DNA of 56,693 nucleotides from Pueribacillus theae (GTDB lineage: Bacteria > Bacillota > Bacilli > Bacillales > UBA6769). A program made the position numbers and the translations under genes. The DNA lies in the NCBI RefSeq assembly GCF_003097615.1, contig NZ_QCZG01000025.1, positions 1-56,693 of the forward strand, in the 5' to 3' direction. Positions within the stretch are counted from its first letter, which is position 1. Every line of letters begins with the position of its first letter. Positions 24,428 to 35,379 of this stretch are shown one piece after another. The notes beneath the pieces were generated by a model. It made no database searches. It saw only the letters and a list, made by a program, of their open reading frames with translations, and was not told the DNA's origin.

Positions 24428-27400
24428 ATGCAAATTAGAAAAATGTTCAGAAAGCGAATTGATCGGGATATCCCGGGTGTTGTAAAGATAGGGAATGAAG
24501 GGGAAGATATTCATCAGGAACTTGATGAGTATGTCGTAACAAATGAGATCGAGCGACACATGAAATCATTCTTTTCCGCTTATAAAAAAGGAATCACTGG
24601 TTCTACGGATGCCATCGGCGTCTGGATCTCAGGATTCTTCGGCTCTGGTAAATCGCATTTCCTTAAAATTCTCTCTTATTTAGCAAAAAACGACATCATT
24701 CAAGGAAAACGAGCGATCGATTATTTTGAAGATAAAATCCAAGATCATACGATTTTGGAAGATATGAAACGAGCGGGAGAAGTTTCAAAAGATATTATTT
24801 TGTTCGACATTGATGCAAAAAGCGAATCAGACGCGAAACATGATAAAAATGCCATCGTCAAAGTGATGAACAAAGCGTTCAATGAAATGCAAGGGTTTTG
24901 CGGAGCAATTCCTTGGATTGCGGATATGGAACGATTAATGGTTGAGAACGGGGAATATGAAGCGTTCAAAGAAATATTCAAGGATATTTCCGGCAAAGAA
25001 TGGGTCGATTCTCGCGAAGATTTTTATTACGAAGAAGATGCGATCATTGAAGCACTCGTCAAAACGACGAGAATGAGCGAGGAAGCGGCACGTAACTGGT
25101 TTGAACGGGCGGAACAAGACTATACCCTCAGCATTGAACGGTTTGCCGATCGTGTGCGTGGCTACATCGAATCAAAAGGCGACAACCACCATGTACTCTT
25201 TTTCATTGATGAAATCGGCCAGTATATTGGTGAAGATTCCCGTTTGATGTTGAATTTGCAAACGATCGTGCACGAACTCGGCTTGAAATGTAAAGGAAAA
25301 GCATGGGTCATTGTAACGAGCCAGGAAGACTATGATTCTTATATGTCAGTAAAGGGAAACGACTTTTCCAAAATTCAAGGCCGTTTTGATACGAAGTTAA
25401 GCTTATCAAGCGCTTTTGTCGATGAAGTCATTACAAAGCGACTTTTATTAAAAAATGAGCATGCGAAAGACGAACTGTCACTTCTATACGATAAAGAAAT
25501 TTCCAGCTTGAACAACATGGTGTCCTTTCCCGACAACATGGCGGAAATGAAAAAATATAGTAGTAAGCAAGAATTTATTGACGTCTATCCATTCATCCCG
25601 TATCAATTTCATTTATTGCAGCGGGCGATTACCGAAATTGCCCACCATTCCAGTTCGACGAAACACCAATCACGAGGAGAACGTTCACTTTTAAGTGCGT
25701 TTCGCGAAGCGGCTATCCAATATGCGGATGAAAAAACAGGCTCGCTTATTCCTTTTTCAGCTTTTTACGGGCCAATGATTGCGTTTCTTGATACGAGTAT
25801 CAACATGGTCATCATTCGCGCGTCTCAAAATTCTCGCTTAACGGCTTATGACATTGAAATTTTGAAACTACTCTTTTTAATTAAATATTTAAAAGAAATG
25901 CCTGCAACAATTGAAAACATCGCAACACTTATGGTTAAGCATGTGAATGATGACAAGCTCGAGATGAAAAAGGAAATCGAATCCTCACTCGCTCGCTTGC
26001 TAAAAGAAACACTCATTCAAAAAAATGGCGAGGAATATGATTTCTTAACGAATGATGAACAAGACGTGAATCGAGAAATTCAGAACATGCCGATTGACTC
26101 GGCCGACGTCATTCAAAAAATCGGGGAAGAAATATTCGGCGGCATCTATACTGAACGAAAATACCGACATTCGCCTCACCATCACTTTGAGTTTAACGCA
26201 CTTATTGATGACCGCCCGATCGGCTCGCAAGCTTATGATATCGGTCTTCGTATCGTGACGCCAGACTATGAAGCGGCACATGATATCCATTCATCTGAAT
26301 TAAAGGCAATGTCGATGCGTGAAAACAATGTCATTGTCCACATGCCTCCCCAAACGACATACTTGGATGAAATGGTGGAAGTATTAAAAATCCAAGCTTA
26401 TCTTCTTCGGAAAAGCGGAACAACGTTGTCTCAAACGATTGAAGACATCCGGACGAAAAAAGCAAGGGAAGTGGACGAGCGCAAAGAACGCGTCTCCACT
26501 TATTTAAAAGAAGCATTGCAGGCTGCGGACATCTATGTCAATGGCGGGCAGCTTGATGTAAAGGCGAAAAAGCCGTTAGAACGCATCAATGAAGGATTTA
26601 AAGCATTGATTCACAGCTTATACCATAAGCTCGATTACATTTCTGAACCGACAGATTTGAAGCAGCTTCAGGAATTAATCACTCAACCGTCCGACCAGCT
26701 ATCATTTGAAGGCAGTGAAAACCAGCTTGCGTTGAATGAATTAAACAGCTACATTGACCGATTAAGCAAGCGAAATCAGCCCCCGACGGTAAAAGGGATT
26801 ACGGCCCATTTTAAAAAGCAGCCATACGGATGGAATGAACTTGATACGACTGCACTCATCGTTAAATTGTTAAAAATGCAAGAAATTAAGCTGCTTATGA
26901 ACAGTGCTTACATTCAGCCAACTGATAAAGATTTATTTCAGTATGTGACGAAACGTGATTACATCGATCGTGTCACCGTTCAGAAACGGGAACGAATTTC
27001 CCCAATCTTAATGAAAAACATTATTGATTTAAGCCGGGAAGTTTTTGGCATTACGGCCCTTCCGCATGATGAAGACAATCTTATGTCGAGATTTAAAGAA
27101 TTAATAGATCGTGAACAAAAAAAGATCGAGACACTTCTTGAAAATTACAAACATCATTCCTACCCTGGGAAAGATGTGCTTGAAGAAGGGCAGCAGATCT
27201 TTGAACAGTTGCTCTCCATTCAAGATACAGCCACTTTTTACAAAAAAGCGCGTGATTACCGTCGCGATTTGAAAGACTATGCTTCGGAGTCCCAGCAAGT
27301 GAAAGACTTTTTCAAATCACAGCGGGACATTTACGATAAAGCCGTCAAGAAGTTAACGATTTTTGAAAGCAACCGGACGTATGTCCATGATGAACAATTG

Positions 27401-27973
27401 CTAGACACCGTCAGTCAGATGGAAAAGATTGTGAAACATGCGACCCCTTATTCGAACATTCAAGAATTGCCTGCATTGTACCAGACTTTCGATGATCGGT
27501 TTATCGACTTGCTTTCAGAAGAATGCGAACCGGTAAAAGAAAAAATCGAGGAAGATCAACAAACGGTCATGGACGAACTTAACCGGCATCCAGAAGTGAA
27601 AGAGATTTTTACCGCACATGTCCTTGATCAGTTCATGTCATTGAAAGATCGGCTTGATCGGGTCAATAACTTTTACGAAGCGCTTGCAATGGAAGTCGAA
27701 AGCGATCGGTTGAAAGTACGGCTTATCCAAGATATCCAACGGAAACTCATTGATTTGCATGAAAAAAAGAAAGCTGTTGTTCCGGACAAAGGTGTTACTG
27801 GACCATCTAAACCGCTAAAGCCTATGAAACGGACGAAAACTTTAAGTAAAGCTCAAATTATGCGTGGGACAACGAGGATTGAATCACGAGAAGATATCGA
27901 TCATTTCCTTAATGAACTACGAGTAAAGCTTGAATCAGAACTAGATGAAGATACAGTGATAACGTTAGTTTAA
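24428..27973 (+). CDS. brxC: BrxC ATPase, BREX type 1
   Basis: A large AAA+-like P-loop protein of 1181 residues, the BREX ATPase. The Walker A motif GFFGSGKSH is at residues 69-77, and [15 protein letters not shown] around residue 260 is the Walker B. The C-terminal third is long and helical with charged coiled-coil character (for example [33 protein letters not shown]), ending in a basic [15 protein letters not shown] segment. It is believed to act with BrxB, PglX and PglZ in a complex that methylates host DNA and blocks phage replication. GGTAGGAGGG precedes the ATG. Confidence 0.95.
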   Translation: MQIRKMFRKRIDRDIPGVVKIGNEGEDIHQELDEYVVTNEIERHMKSFFSAYKKGITGSTDAIGVWISGFFGSGKSHFLKILSYLAKNDIIQGKRAIDYFEDKIQDHTILEDMKRAGEVSKDIILFDIDAKSESDAKHDKNAIVKVMNKAFNEMQGFCGAIPWIADMERLMVENGEYEAFKEIFKDISGKEWVDSREDFYYEEDAIIEALVKTTRMSEEAARNWFERAEQDYTLSIERFADRVRGYIESKGDNHHVLFFIDEIGQYIGEDSRLMLNLQTIVHELGLKCKGKAWVIVTSQEDYDSYMSVKGNDFSKIQGRFDTKLSLSSAFVDEVITKRLLLKNEHAKDELSLLYDKEISSLNNMVSFPDNMAEMKKYSSKQEFIDVYPFIPYQFHLLQRAITEIAHHSSSTKHQSRGERSLLSAFREAAIQYADEKTGSLIPFSAFYGPMIAFLDTSINMVIIRASQNSRLTAYDIEILKLLFLIKYLKEMPATIENIATLMVKHVNDDKLEMKKEIESSLARLLKETLIQKNGEEYDFLTNDEQDVNREIQNMPIDSADVIQKIGEEIFGGIYTERKYRHSPHHHFEFNALIDDRPIGSQAYDIGLRIVTPDYEAAHDIHSSELKAMSMRENNVIVHMPPQTTYLDEMVEVLKIQAYLLRKSGTTLSQTIEDIRTKKAREVDERKERVSTYLKEALQAADIYVNGGQLDVKAKKPLERINEGFKALIHSLYHKLDYISEPTDLKQLQELITQPSDQLSFEGSENQLALNELNSYIDRLSKRNQPPTVKGITAHFKKQPYGWNELDTTALIVKLLKMQEIKLLMNSAYIQPTDKDLFQYVTKRDYIDRVTVQKRERISPILMKNIIDLSREVFGITALPHDEDNLMSRFKELIDREQKKIETLLENYKHHSYPGKDVLEEGQQIFEQLLSIQDTATFYKKARDYRRDLKDYASESQQVKDFFKSQRDIYDKAVKKLTIFESNRTYVHDEQLLDTVSQMEKIVKHATPYSNIQELPALYQTFDDRFIDLLSEECEPVKEKIEEDQQTVMDELNRHPEVKEIFTAHVLDQFMSLKDRLDRVNNFYEALAMEVESDRLKVRLIQDIQRKLIDLHEKKKAVVPDKGVTGPSKPLKPMKRTKTLSKAQIMRGTTRIESREDIDHFLNELRVKLESELDEDTVITLV

Positions 27974-27974
27974 C

Positions 27975-27999
27975 AGGGGGAGCTTGCTCTCCCTTTTTT
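27975..27999 (+). terminator. Terminator-like hairpin between brxC and pglX
   Basis: GGGGAGC and GCTCTCCC pair with one bulged base, followed by six T (27994-27999). It begins 2 bases after the brxC stop. As no promoter is obvious before pglX, it would attenuate rather than end the operon. Confidence 0.7.
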
Positions 28000-28014
28000 A
28001 CAGGAGGAAAGAAA

Positions 28015-31000
28015 ATGAACAAACAAGCGATACGTCAGTTTGCGGTGAATGCAAGACGCAAGCTCAAAGAAGATATCGAACAAAAAGCGTATCAGCTCGG
28101 TATAACGAAAGAAGAAATCAAGGAGCCGGAAATCTATCAAGACGGCTTTCGTATCAACGGGCAATTTTACAAAAAATACGAAATTAAGCAGCGGGAACAG
28201 CTCGTTAAGCAAATCGAAGAAAAAGGCTTTGAGCAAGTCATTGAAGAAGTGGCCTACACATGGTTCAACCGCTTCATTGCACTAAGGTTCATGGAAGTGA
28301 ACGACTATTTGCCGACAGGAGTAAGGATTTTTTCCTCCATTATTGAAGGGAAAAAGGAACCGGATGCCGTAACAGAGGTCGATATGTTGGATGGCGAGCT
28401 TGACCTTAACTTGGACATCGTCTACAGGCTGCAAGACGCAAATGATACGCATGATTTGTTCAAATATATCCTTATTAAACAATGCAACAAACTAAGCGAA
28501 GTCATGCCTGTCGTATTTGAAACGATCGATGATTACACCGAAATCCTCTTGCCTGATCGCCTGCTTGACGATGGTTCTGTTGTGAGAGACATGGTGACAA
28601 TGATTGACGAAACAGACTGGACAGAGGAAGTTGAGATTATCGGGTGGCTGTACCAATATTACATATCTGAGAAAAAAGATGAAGTATTCGCAGGCCTAAG
28701 AAAGAATAAAAAAATTACGAAAGAAAACATCCCAGCCGCCACCCAGCTATTCACGCCAAAGTGGATCGTCCAATATATGGTTGAGAATTCACTCGGAAGA
28801 CTATGGCTGGAATCACATCCAAATGAAGACTTGCAGGCGAACTGGAAATATTATTTGGAAGAAGCTGAACAAGAACCGGAAGTGCAGGCAGAACTCGATA
28901 AGCTGAAAGATCCAAGTCTCAAACCGGAGGACATCACTGTGCTAGATCCCGCCATGGGATCGGGGCATATTCTCGTCTATGCGTTCGACGTTCTTCATGA
29001 AATCTATGAATCAGCCGGCTATGCAAAGCGCGACATTCCAAAGCTTATCTTAGAAAACAACTTGTACGGACTTGATATTGATGATCGTGCTGCCCAGCTT
29101 GCTTACTTTGCATTAATGATGAAAGCGTGTAGCTATAATAGAAGAATCCTAGATGAGCAGATTAACCTACCTATTTGCGCCATCCAGCAAAGCAATAACC
29201 TAACAAAAGAAATGGTTCAAAATGTCATTCAGATGAGCAATTATTCAGGGGATAAAGAAAAACTAACGGATTTAGCTGAATATCTTCTTGAAGTTTTCTA
29301 TGACGCGAAAGAATATGGTTCGATTCTTGAAGTGGAAAAGAATGATTACGAACAACTCGAGAACTGGTTAGAACTTCTTAAAGAAGAGCATTTTAATGAT
29401 CTATTTGTGGAGCAAGAGAAAAAAACGATATTAAGTGAACTTCCAGCACTTGTTCAGCAGGCAAAGATTATGAGCAGGAAATATAATGTGGTTGTGACGA
29501 ATCCGCCGTATATGGGCAGCGGTGGTATGAATAAAAAGCTAAGTGATTATATAAGAAACCATTATCCAGTATCAAAATCAGATTTATTTGCCGTGTTTAT
29601 GGAAGTTTGTCACTACTTTTTGAGAGAAACAGGTTTCTTCAGTTTAATCAACCAACAAGCATGGATGTTTTTGTCTACATATGAAAAATTAAGAGCCAGT
29701 CTTTTAGAAAAAAGTATAATTTATTCTATGCTTCACTTGGGTTCGAAAGCGTTTGAGGAAATGGGAGGAGAAGTTGTTAATACGACAACCTTTGTATTAA
29801 GAAAAAATATATTTAAGACTAAATATAAAGGTATTTATATTCGCTTAACCGAAGAGAGAACATCCCGTGGAAAAAGAGATATTGCCTATGAAGCTATTCA
29901 CAGTCCTTCTAATAAAAATCGTTATGTGTCTAAACAATGTGATTTACTAAAAATTCCAGGATGTTCAATTATTTACTGGTTACTAAACAAGAATGTTTTT
30001 GAATCTGAAAAACTTGGAGATTTCTTTTTTTCAGGTGGAAGAAATAAGACGCATAATAACCAAAAGTTTGTAAGATATTTTTGGGAGGTTAATCATAGGT
30101 GTAATAAATGGGTTGGTTATCAAAATGGCGGAGAACATAAGAAATATTATGGTAATGATATTTATGTTGTTGATTGGTCAGATGAGGCCAGAGCATTTTA
30201 TGCATCACACGGAGGATTGTTAAATAAGGAGTTTTGGGGGAAATCAGGGATTACCTGGAACTCTATTACTTCAGGAATTCCTGGTTTTAGGATAAAGGCA
30301 AAAAGCTCGCTATATAGCTCTGCTTCTCCAACAATTTTTAATAATAATTATGAAATCGATTTTTATACTTTGGGATTTTTGAACTCCAATGTTTCACACT
30401 ATTTATTAAAAGCACTAAACCCTACATTAAATTCAACAGTTAACTATATCTTATCATTACCGTATATTTATAAAGATTTAAAGCATAATTTGATTGATAT
30501 TGTGAAATCGAATGTTGATTTTGCAAAAACCGACTGGGATTCTTTCGAAACCTCCTGGGATTTCAAACGCCATCCACTCCTAAACGGTGAAAAAACGTTA
30601 GAAGCCTCATACCAAAAATGGGAACAAGAAGCCGAAGATCGCTTCCAAACATTAAAAGCAAACGAAGAAGAGCTGAACCGCATTTTCATTGACATTTACG
30701 GTTTGCAAGACGAACTTACACCAGAAGTGGAAGATAAAGATGTTACGGTTAGAAAAGCGGAATTGGAACGCGACATCAAGTCTTTTATCTCTTACGCTGT
30801 CGGCTGTATGTTTGGCCGTTATTCGCTTGATAAGGAAGGCTTAGTTTTCGCCGGCGGTGAGTTTGACCATTCAAATTACACAACGTTTCCAGCTGACAAA
30901 GATAATATTATTCCAATCACGGATGAAGATTATTTTGATGACGATATTCTTGGGCGATTTATTGAATTTGTCCGCGTAGCGTTTAGTGAAGAGACGTTGG

Positions 31001-31524
31001 AGCAAAATCTTGATTTTATTGCGGATGCCTTAACGAAGAGAGCGAACGAAACATCGAGACAGCGGATTCGCCGATACTTTTTGAATGAATTTTACAATGA
31101 TCATGTTAAAATCTATCAGAAGCGTCCGATTTATTGGCAATTCGACAGCGGAAAGCAGAACGGGTTTAAAGCACTTATTTATATGCATCGCTACGAGCCT
31201 GGGCTTGCCGCAAGGGTACGAACGGATTACTTGCACATGCTGCAGAGGAAATATGAATCTGAAATGGCACGGATGGACATGACGATGGAATCAGATGTCC
31301 CGCAGTCTGAAAAAACAAAAGCGAAAAAGCGAAAAGAAAAATTGCAAAAGCAGTTGCTTGAATGCCGTGAATACGACCAAGTCATTGCGCATATCGCAAA
31401 TCAAAAAATTGCCGTCGACCTTGATGATGGTGTAAAAGTAAATTACGCCAAATTTCAAAATGTTGAAGTGCCGCAAGGAGAAGGAAAAGCGCCACTGAAG
31501 GCGAGTGTATTAAAGAAGATATAA
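28015..31524 (+). CDS. pglX: PglX adenine-specific DNA methyltransferase, BREX type 1
   Basis: The site-specific N6-adenine methyltransferase of BREX, 1169 residues, which marks host DNA and sets the system's specificity. Domains: N-terminal helical region (1-290), methyltransferase core with the SAM motif [10 protein letters not shown] at 311-320 and the catalytic NPPY at 496-499, then a target-recognition region (about 510-840) and a C-terminal helical region with basic [13 protein letters not shown]. The stretch 29520-30530, covering the recognition region, is far more AT-rich than its flanks (13-20 G/C per 60 counted, against 26-32), which fits exchange of the specificity domain. AGGAGGAAAG precedes the ATG. 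Confidence 0.96.
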   Translation: MNKQAIRQFAVNARRKLKEDIEQKAYQLGITKEEIKEPEIYQDGFRINGQFYKKYEIKQREQLVKQIEEKGFEQVIEEVAYTWFNRFIALRFMEVNDYLPTGVRIFSSIIEGKKEPDAVTEVDMLDGELDLNLDIVYRLQDANDTHDLFKYILIKQCNKLSEVMPVVFETIDDYTEILLPDRLLDDGSVVRDMVTMIDETDWTEEVEIIGWLYQYYISEKKDEVFAGLRKNKKITKENIPAATQLFTPKWIVQYMVENSLGRLWLESHPNEDLQANWKYYLEEAEQEPEVQAELDKLKDPSLKPEDITVLDPAMGSGHILVYAFDVLHEIYESAGYAKRDIPKLILENNLYGLDIDDRAAQLAYFALMMKACSYNRRILDEQINLPICAIQQSNNLTKEMVQNVIQMSNYSGDKEKLTDLAEYLLEVFYDAKEYGSILEVEKNDYEQLENWLELLKEEHFNDLFVEQEKKTILSELPALVQQAKIMSRKYNVVVTNPPYMGSGGMNKKLSDYIRNHYPVSKSDLFAVFMEVCHYFLRETGFFSLINQQAWMFLSTYEKLRASLLEKSIIYSMLHLGSKAFEEMGGEVVNTTTFVLRKNIFKTKYKGIYIRLTEERTSRGKRDIAYEAIHSPSNKNRYVSKQCDLLKIPGCSIIYWLLNKNVFESEKLGDFFFSGGRNKTHNNQKFVRYFWEVNHRCNKWVGYQNGGEHKKYYGNDIYVVDWSDEARAFYASHGGLLNKEFWGKSGITWNSITSGIPGFRIKAKSSLYSSASPTIFNNNYEIDFYTLGFLNSNVSHYLLKALNPTLNSTVNYILSLPYIYKDLKHNLIDIVKSNVDFAKTDWDSFETSWDFKRHPLLNGEKTLEASYQKWEQEAEDRFQTLKANEEELNRIFIDIYGLQDELTPEVEDKDVTVRKAELERDIKSFISYAVGCMFGRYSLDKEGLVFAGGEFDHSNYTTFPADKDNIIPITDEDYFDDDILGRFIEFVRVAFSEETLEQNLDFIADALTKRANETSRQRIRRYFLNEFYNDHVKIYQKRPIYWQFDSGKQNGFKALIYMHRYEPGLAARVRTDYLHMLQRKYESEMARMDMTMESDVPQSEKTKAKKRKEKLQKQLLECREYDQVIAHIANQKIAVDLDDGVKVNYAKFQNVEVPQGEGKAPLKASVLKKI

Positions 31525-31565
31525 TTAGACGGCTTCATTTTTGTTTGAAGCGTTGCTATTTATGG

Positions 31566-31571
31566 TATAAT
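31566..31571 (+). promoter_or_regulatory. -10 element for the antitoxin-fic pair
   Basis: TATAAT at 31566-31571 follows the pglX stop by about 40 bases; the -35 is weak (TTGAAG, spacer 15). It suggests that the toxin-antitoxin pair has its own promoter within the BREX operon. Confidence 0.5.
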
Positions 31572-31633
31572 TTTAGTATAAGTTTCGTTGAATCACATTT
31601 ATTTAATTTATGATGTTGGAAGGTGATTCATTG

Positions 31634-31816
31634 ATGAATGCAAATAGAAAAAAAAAGCACCACGTAGAGGATTCCGTTCGCTATGCAGCGCATTCCTTAA
31701 AAACTGAAGGATTTACTGTTTCAGATAAAGATATTCAACTCATTAAGGATGTAGTAACGGGTAAACTGTCTGAAAAACAGTTTCGTGAAACAGTTAAAAA
31801 AATGATCAATGTCTAG
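31634..31816 (+). CDS. VbhA-like antitoxin of the Fic toxin
   Basis: A 60-residue antitoxin. SVRYAAHSLKTEGFTVS contains the inhibitory motif of Fic antitoxins, [S/T]xxxE[G/N], as SLKTEG; the Glu of this helix blocks the ATP gamma-phosphate site of class I Fic proteins. The rest is helical (KLSEKQFRETVKKMI). GGAAGGTGATT at 31618-31628 selects the ATG at 31634; the frame is open from 31610. Its stop overlaps the fic start, normal for class I Fic toxin-antitoxin pairs such as VbhA/VbhT. Confidence 0.85.
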   Translation: MNANRKKKHHVEDSVRYAAHSLKTEGFTVSDKDIQLIKDVVTGKLSEKQFRETVKKMINV

Positions 31817-32393
31817 ATACCAAAGTAACTCTTCCTATTGTTATGAAGGTACTGACATATTAATTAACAAATTCAATATACGTAATCAAGCTAAGCTAGA
31901 TGAACTCGAAAAGCTGTATACCATGCTTCGTCTTGCACAGTTGTCTGAAAGAGAACCTTTGAATGAATTTTCAAGTCATTCTTTCAAAGAAATCCATCGA
32001 ATTATTTTTGGAGATATTTATTCTTTTGCTGGTGAATTTCGTACAGAAGGTATTTCGAAAGGCACATCTTTCTTTGCACATCCATCTTTCATCAATGAAG
32101 AAGCGGAACGTATCTTTAACGAATTGAATGAGGAGCATCTTTTGAAGGGTTTACCCGTTGAAAAATTTGCTCACCGGCTTTCTTATTTTTTGTCGGAATT
32201 GAACGCTCTTCACCCTTTTCGAGAAGGAAATGGAAGAACCATCAGGGAATTGGCAAGACAAATTGCTTTGAAATCCCATTATGAGCTGGATTGGAGTAAA
32301 GCTAGTAGTAAAGAAACAATAGAAGCTTTCATTCAGTCTTTTCATGGTAAACTATATGATTTATCTTCTTTAATTTTCCGGTGTATATGTTAA
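31809..32393 (+). CDS. fic: Fic/Doc-family AMP-transferase toxin
   Basis: A 194-residue Fic-domain protein that would transfer AMP (or another nucleotide part) to a target protein. The active-site motif HPFREGNGR is complete near residue 137. The flap segment GISKGTSFFAHPSFI is also present. It lacks an N-terminal inhibitory helix, consistent with control by the separate antitoxin whose gene it overlaps by 8 bases. The gene sits between pglX and pglZ, an unusual place. Its 3' half is duplicated as a dead fragment at 16027-16312. Confidence 0.92.
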   Translation: MSRYQSNSSYCYEGTDILINKFNIRNQAKLDELEKLYTMLRLAQLSEREPLNEFSSHSFKEIHRIIFGDIYSFAGEFRTEGISKGTSFFAHPSFINEEAERIFNELNEEHLLKGLPVEKFAHRLSYFLSELNALHPFREGNGRTIRELARQIALKSHYELDWSKASSKETIEAFIQSFHGKLYDLSSLIFRCIC

Positions 32394-32398
32394 ATAAA

Positions 32399-32427
32399 GT
32401 CTGCCAGTGTCTATAGGCAGGCTTTTC
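32399..32427 (+). terminator. Short terminator after fic
   Basis: CTGCC (32401-32405) pairs with GGCAG (32416-32420), followed by CTTTTC. The stem is only 5-6 bp, so read-through into pglZ is likely. Confidence 0.5.
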
Positions 32428-32446
32428 TTATGTGGGAGGTATTATT

Positions 32447-34990
32447 TTGAAAGCATCTGAAATCGAACGGCAGTTACAAACAATGTTCGAGAAAGAATTA
32501 ACGAACAATCGCCGTCGCCATATTGTATTTTGGTATGACGAAATCGGCGAATTTTTACATGAAGTTGATGCGCTGCAACTTGAAAATGTCCGGATTTGGA
32601 AACTGACAGATCATAATATATTCGCAACGAAATATGAACTTGAGACGGCTGATCAAGATTCAAATTTCCTTATTTATGCCAATATGCCGAAGCCATCGCC
32701 GAGAGAAGATTGGCTATTTTCGAATTTAAAACTTGGCACAGAATTTGTCACTGATAAAGTGACAGTGACGATGCGGGAGCTTGGCATTGAAAATGACGCA
32801 TTGCGGCCAGTGTTTCAAAAGTATGCAAAATTCTTTAATAGTAAAGCGCGAACAGAAGCGTTTCAGTCGTATCCAGCGGTGTATGATCAGGCGGAGACAA
32901 TCGATGTTACGGTTCTTGCAGCACTTGTAAAAAGTCCGATGAATACACTTGATGACGTTGTTCGAACGTTATTAAAAGAAGAGGCAATAGGGAAAAACGA
33001 ACTTTGGGCAAACATTGAAAAAAATGGAGATGTTGAAACGTTTTGGCAGCTTGTTGAACGGTTTTATGGTTTTACGTCAGAAGAGCAAAGTTTATCAGCT
33101 TTATTTACCTTTTTTATCTTTACATACCTGTCAGAACAAATGTCCACTGAACATTGGCCGGATACTTGGAAAAAACATGTGTCAATTCGACCGATGAATG
33201 CGATCGTTTTTATGAATCAATGGATGAACCACAGTTCGGATCGGGATATGTTTAACGTGCTATCTGATAAATTTGCAAAAGAGTACCATGTCAAAGAGTA
33301 CATAAAAGAATGGGAGATTGAATCCATTTTGTCGGCAGATGCTTTTCGTCTGTTTGATGAAAAAATCATTCGTTTTCTACTAGAGCAGCTAGTGAATGAT
33401 GTGAATCAGTTTCATACATATAAAGAGATATTACTGCAGCGGCGCCGATTGCATTGGTATTCGGAGTTTCAATTTGAATATGAAGCCATAGAACAGGCAA
33501 GGTGGCTGCTGCAATTTGCGCATGAGAAAGAGCATTTTATCCCTGAACAGTCTGTTTTTGACATGATGAAGGCGTATCGTGAAGATTATTATCGCGCTGA
33601 TTTGTTTTACAGAAGGTTTTATGTAGCCTATGACAAAATGAATCAAAAAGACAGCTTATCCGCTCTTCGGGAAAAAGTAGAACATGTGTATACTAACTGG
33701 TTTATGCAGGAACTTTCGATTAAATGGACGAATCGTTTAGAAAGAGCTGAGTCTTTCAGATGGCCAATTGAAGGAATGACCCAGCAGGCACAATTTTACC
33801 AAACGTATGTTATTCCGTTTGTTAAATCGGGAGAGCGTGTATTCGTCATTATTTCTGATGCAATGAGATATGACATCGCGAAGGAATTAATGGATCGTTT
33901 GAATAATGAAAGGAGAGCGTCCGCACAGTTGGGAGCCATGCAAGGAGTACTTCCGTCGTATACTGAGCTTGGCATGGCAGCACTGCTTCCGCATCGGGTG
34001 ATACAGTATGTTGGAACAGACGTCTATGTGAATGATGGACGGGCATCAAGTACGGCAAACCGGACAGCTATTTTGCAACGGTACGTGGAGGAGTCGTTCG
34101 CGATTACTTATCAAGAGATCATTTCAAAAAATCGATCAGACTTGCGTACTTTATTGGCTGGAAAGAAGCTTGTTTACATTTATCACAATGCGATTGATGC
34201 GAGAGGAGACAATGCATCGACGGAGATAGGCGTCTTTGAAGCGGCAGACGAGGCAATGGAAGATATTCAACAGCTTGTCAATCAATTGGTGAATAATGTA
34301 AGTGCTTCTAACATCATCATTACAGCGGATCACGGGTTCATCTATGAGCGCGATCGATTAGAAGAGCGTGACAAAATGCCGCAGAAAGATGATGATGCTT
34401 TGATCGTAAAACGGCGATTTATTTTATCGGAGAAAGATCCTGAAATTGGCGGAACTTTAACTTATCCGATGGAAGGCATTATTGACCAAGAGAAGCCTCT
34501 CTATGTGTCAGTGCCGAGAGGAACAGGGCGCTTTGCAATCCAAGGTGCTGGCGCAAACTACGTACACGGCGGTGCTATGCTGCAAGAAATTGTGATTCCG
34601 GTCATCACTTTTAAAAATGAGCGAAGCAAAACTTCTAAACATGACGTACGAAAAGTAGATGTCAAGCTGTCAAGCCCGATCCGAAAAATCACGAGCCAAG
34701 TTATGTTTTTGGAGTTTTTCCAAACGGAAAAAGTCGAAGAAAAGCGTCTTCCAATTTCATTAAAACTGTATTTTACAGATAAAGAAGGACAACGTATTTC
34801 AAATGAGAACATCATCATTGCTGACAGCAGCTCTTCAAAACCTGTTGAACGTACGTATAGGGAAAAGTTTGTGTTCAAAACAATGGCATACGATAAAAAT
34901 GAAAATCATTATCTCATTTTAGAAGAGGAAGCAACTGCGACCATCATTGAAAAAATACCGTTTACAATCGATCTATCATTTTCAAGGTAA
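32447..34990 (+). CDS. pglZ: PglZ, alkaline-phosphatase-superfamily BREX protein
   Basis: The BREX protein with an alkaline phosphatase-like (metal-dependent) domain, 847 residues. Residues about 1-440 are a helical N-terminal region; the core has VFVIISDAMRYDIAKEL with Asp471 as metal ligand and the later ITADHGFIYERD with Asp628-His629. A beta-rich C-terminal domain follows (KVDVKLSSPIRKI onward). GGGAGGT at 32434-32440 supports the TTG at 32447 rather than the GTG at 32432. It is the last recognisable BREX gene; no Lon-like brxL follows in the window. Confidence 0.95.
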   Translation: MKASEIERQLQTMFEKELTNNRRRHIVFWYDEIGEFLHEVDALQLENVRIWKLTDHNIFATKYELETADQDSNFLIYANMPKPSPREDWLFSNLKLGTEFVTDKVTVTMRELGIENDALRPVFQKYAKFFNSKARTEAFQSYPAVYDQAETIDVTVLAALVKSPMNTLDDVVRTLLKEEAIGKNELWANIEKNGDVETFWQLVERFYGFTSEEQSLSALFTFFIFTYLSEQMSTEHWPDTWKKHVSIRPMNAIVFMNQWMNHSSDRDMFNVLSDKFAKEYHVKEYIKEWEIESILSADAFRLFDEKIIRFLLEQLVNDVNQFHTYKEILLQRRRLHWYSEFQFEYEAIEQARWLLQFAHEKEHFIPEQSVFDMMKAYREDYYRADLFYRRFYVAYDKMNQKDSLSALREKVEHVYTNWFMQELSIKWTNRLERAESFRWPIEGMTQQAQFYQTYVIPFVKSGERVFVIISDAMRYDIAKELMDRLNNERRASAQLGAMQGVLPSYTELGMAALLPHRVIQYVGTDVYVNDGRASSTANRTAILQRYVEESFAITYQEIISKNRSDLRTLLAGKKLVYIYHNAIDARGDNASTEIGVFEAADEAMEDIQQLVNQLVNNVSASNIIITADHGFIYERDRLEERDKMPQKDDDALIVKRRFILSEKDPEIGGTLTYPMEGIIDQEKPLYVSVPRGTGRFAIQGAGANYVHGGAMLQEIVIPVITFKNERSKTSKHDVRKVDVKLSSPIRKITSQVMFLEFFQTEKVEEKRLPISLKLYFTDKEGQRISNENIIIADSSSSKPVERTYREKFVFKTMAYDKNENHYLILEEEATATIIEKIPFTIDLSFSR

Positions 34991-35009
34991 ATATAAGTTT
35001 CAAATCCCG

Positions 35010-35038
35010 TTGCTTTAGTGTTGAGGGGTTATTATAAT
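35010..35038 (+). promoter_or_regulatory. Promoter of the post-BREX cassette
   Basis: TTGCTT (35010-35015), a 17-base spacer and TATAAT (35033-35038). This is a good SigA-type promoter located after the pglZ stop, so the downstream genes form an independent unit. Confidence 0.75.
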
Positions 35039-35079
35039 GAAATTAATACTAGAGTGAAATATACGTTATTGGAGGAACA

Positions 35080-35108
35080 GCATGATCAAATATCGATCGT
35101 GCTTTTTT
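35080..35108 (+). terminator. Terminator/attenuator inside a leader ORF
   Basis: GCATGATC (35080-35087) pairs with GATCGTGC (35095-35102), followed by six T. It lies between the promoter at 35010-35038 and the next gene, and inside the leader ORF, so ribosome movement could decide whether it forms. Confidence 0.7.
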
Positions 35109-35144
35109 GTTACATGCATCTCAGCTATAAGGGGTGGTTTGTGA
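35082..35144 (+). CDS. 20-residue leader peptide
   Basis: GGAGG at 35071-35075 precedes an ATG at 35082. The peptide starts MIKYRSCFFVTC and ends at a TGA (35142-35144), one base before the GTG start of the next gene. Its codons cover the hairpin and T run. The layout is that of a translated leader controlling attenuation or coupling. No enrichment for one amino acid is evident except two Cys and two Phe. Confidence 0.5.
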   Translation: MIKYRSCFFVTCISAIRGGL

Positions 35145-35145
35145 G

Positions 35146-35379
35146 GTGAAGAAAATAGATTTTTCTGACTTGAATAATTGGATTGATAGGAAAAAAAATG
35201 AAACAGATCGTGCAATTTTAAAAAGTAAATCAAAAAAGCGCTCAATTCGAACGAGGCCACGTCATCCGGACGAAATAAAAATTTTAGATGAACTTTGCAT
35301 AAAACGCTGGAAGAAAGCTGAACAAGAAGGAAAAATCAAATATTTAAGTAAGCGAGTGTGGTATTATGAACTCGATTAA
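35146..35379 (+). CDS. Small basic hypothetical protein
   Basis: A 77-residue protein rich in Lys and Arg, with a helical start (KKIDFSDLNNWIDRKKNE), a basic stretch (KSKKRSIRTRPRHPDE) and a C-terminal helix ending KRVWYYELD. GGGGTGG at 35131-35137 lies 8 bases before the GTG at 35146; GTG 35134 is less likely. It overlaps the nucleotidyltransferase gene by 14 bases, so the two are translated together and may form a pair. The family is not recognised. A role as nucleic-acid-binding antitoxin is possible but unproven. Confidence 0.65.
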   Translation: MKKIDFSDLNNWIDRKKNETDRAILKSKSKKRSIRTRPRHPDEIKILDELCIKRWKKAEQEGKIKYLSKRVWYYELD

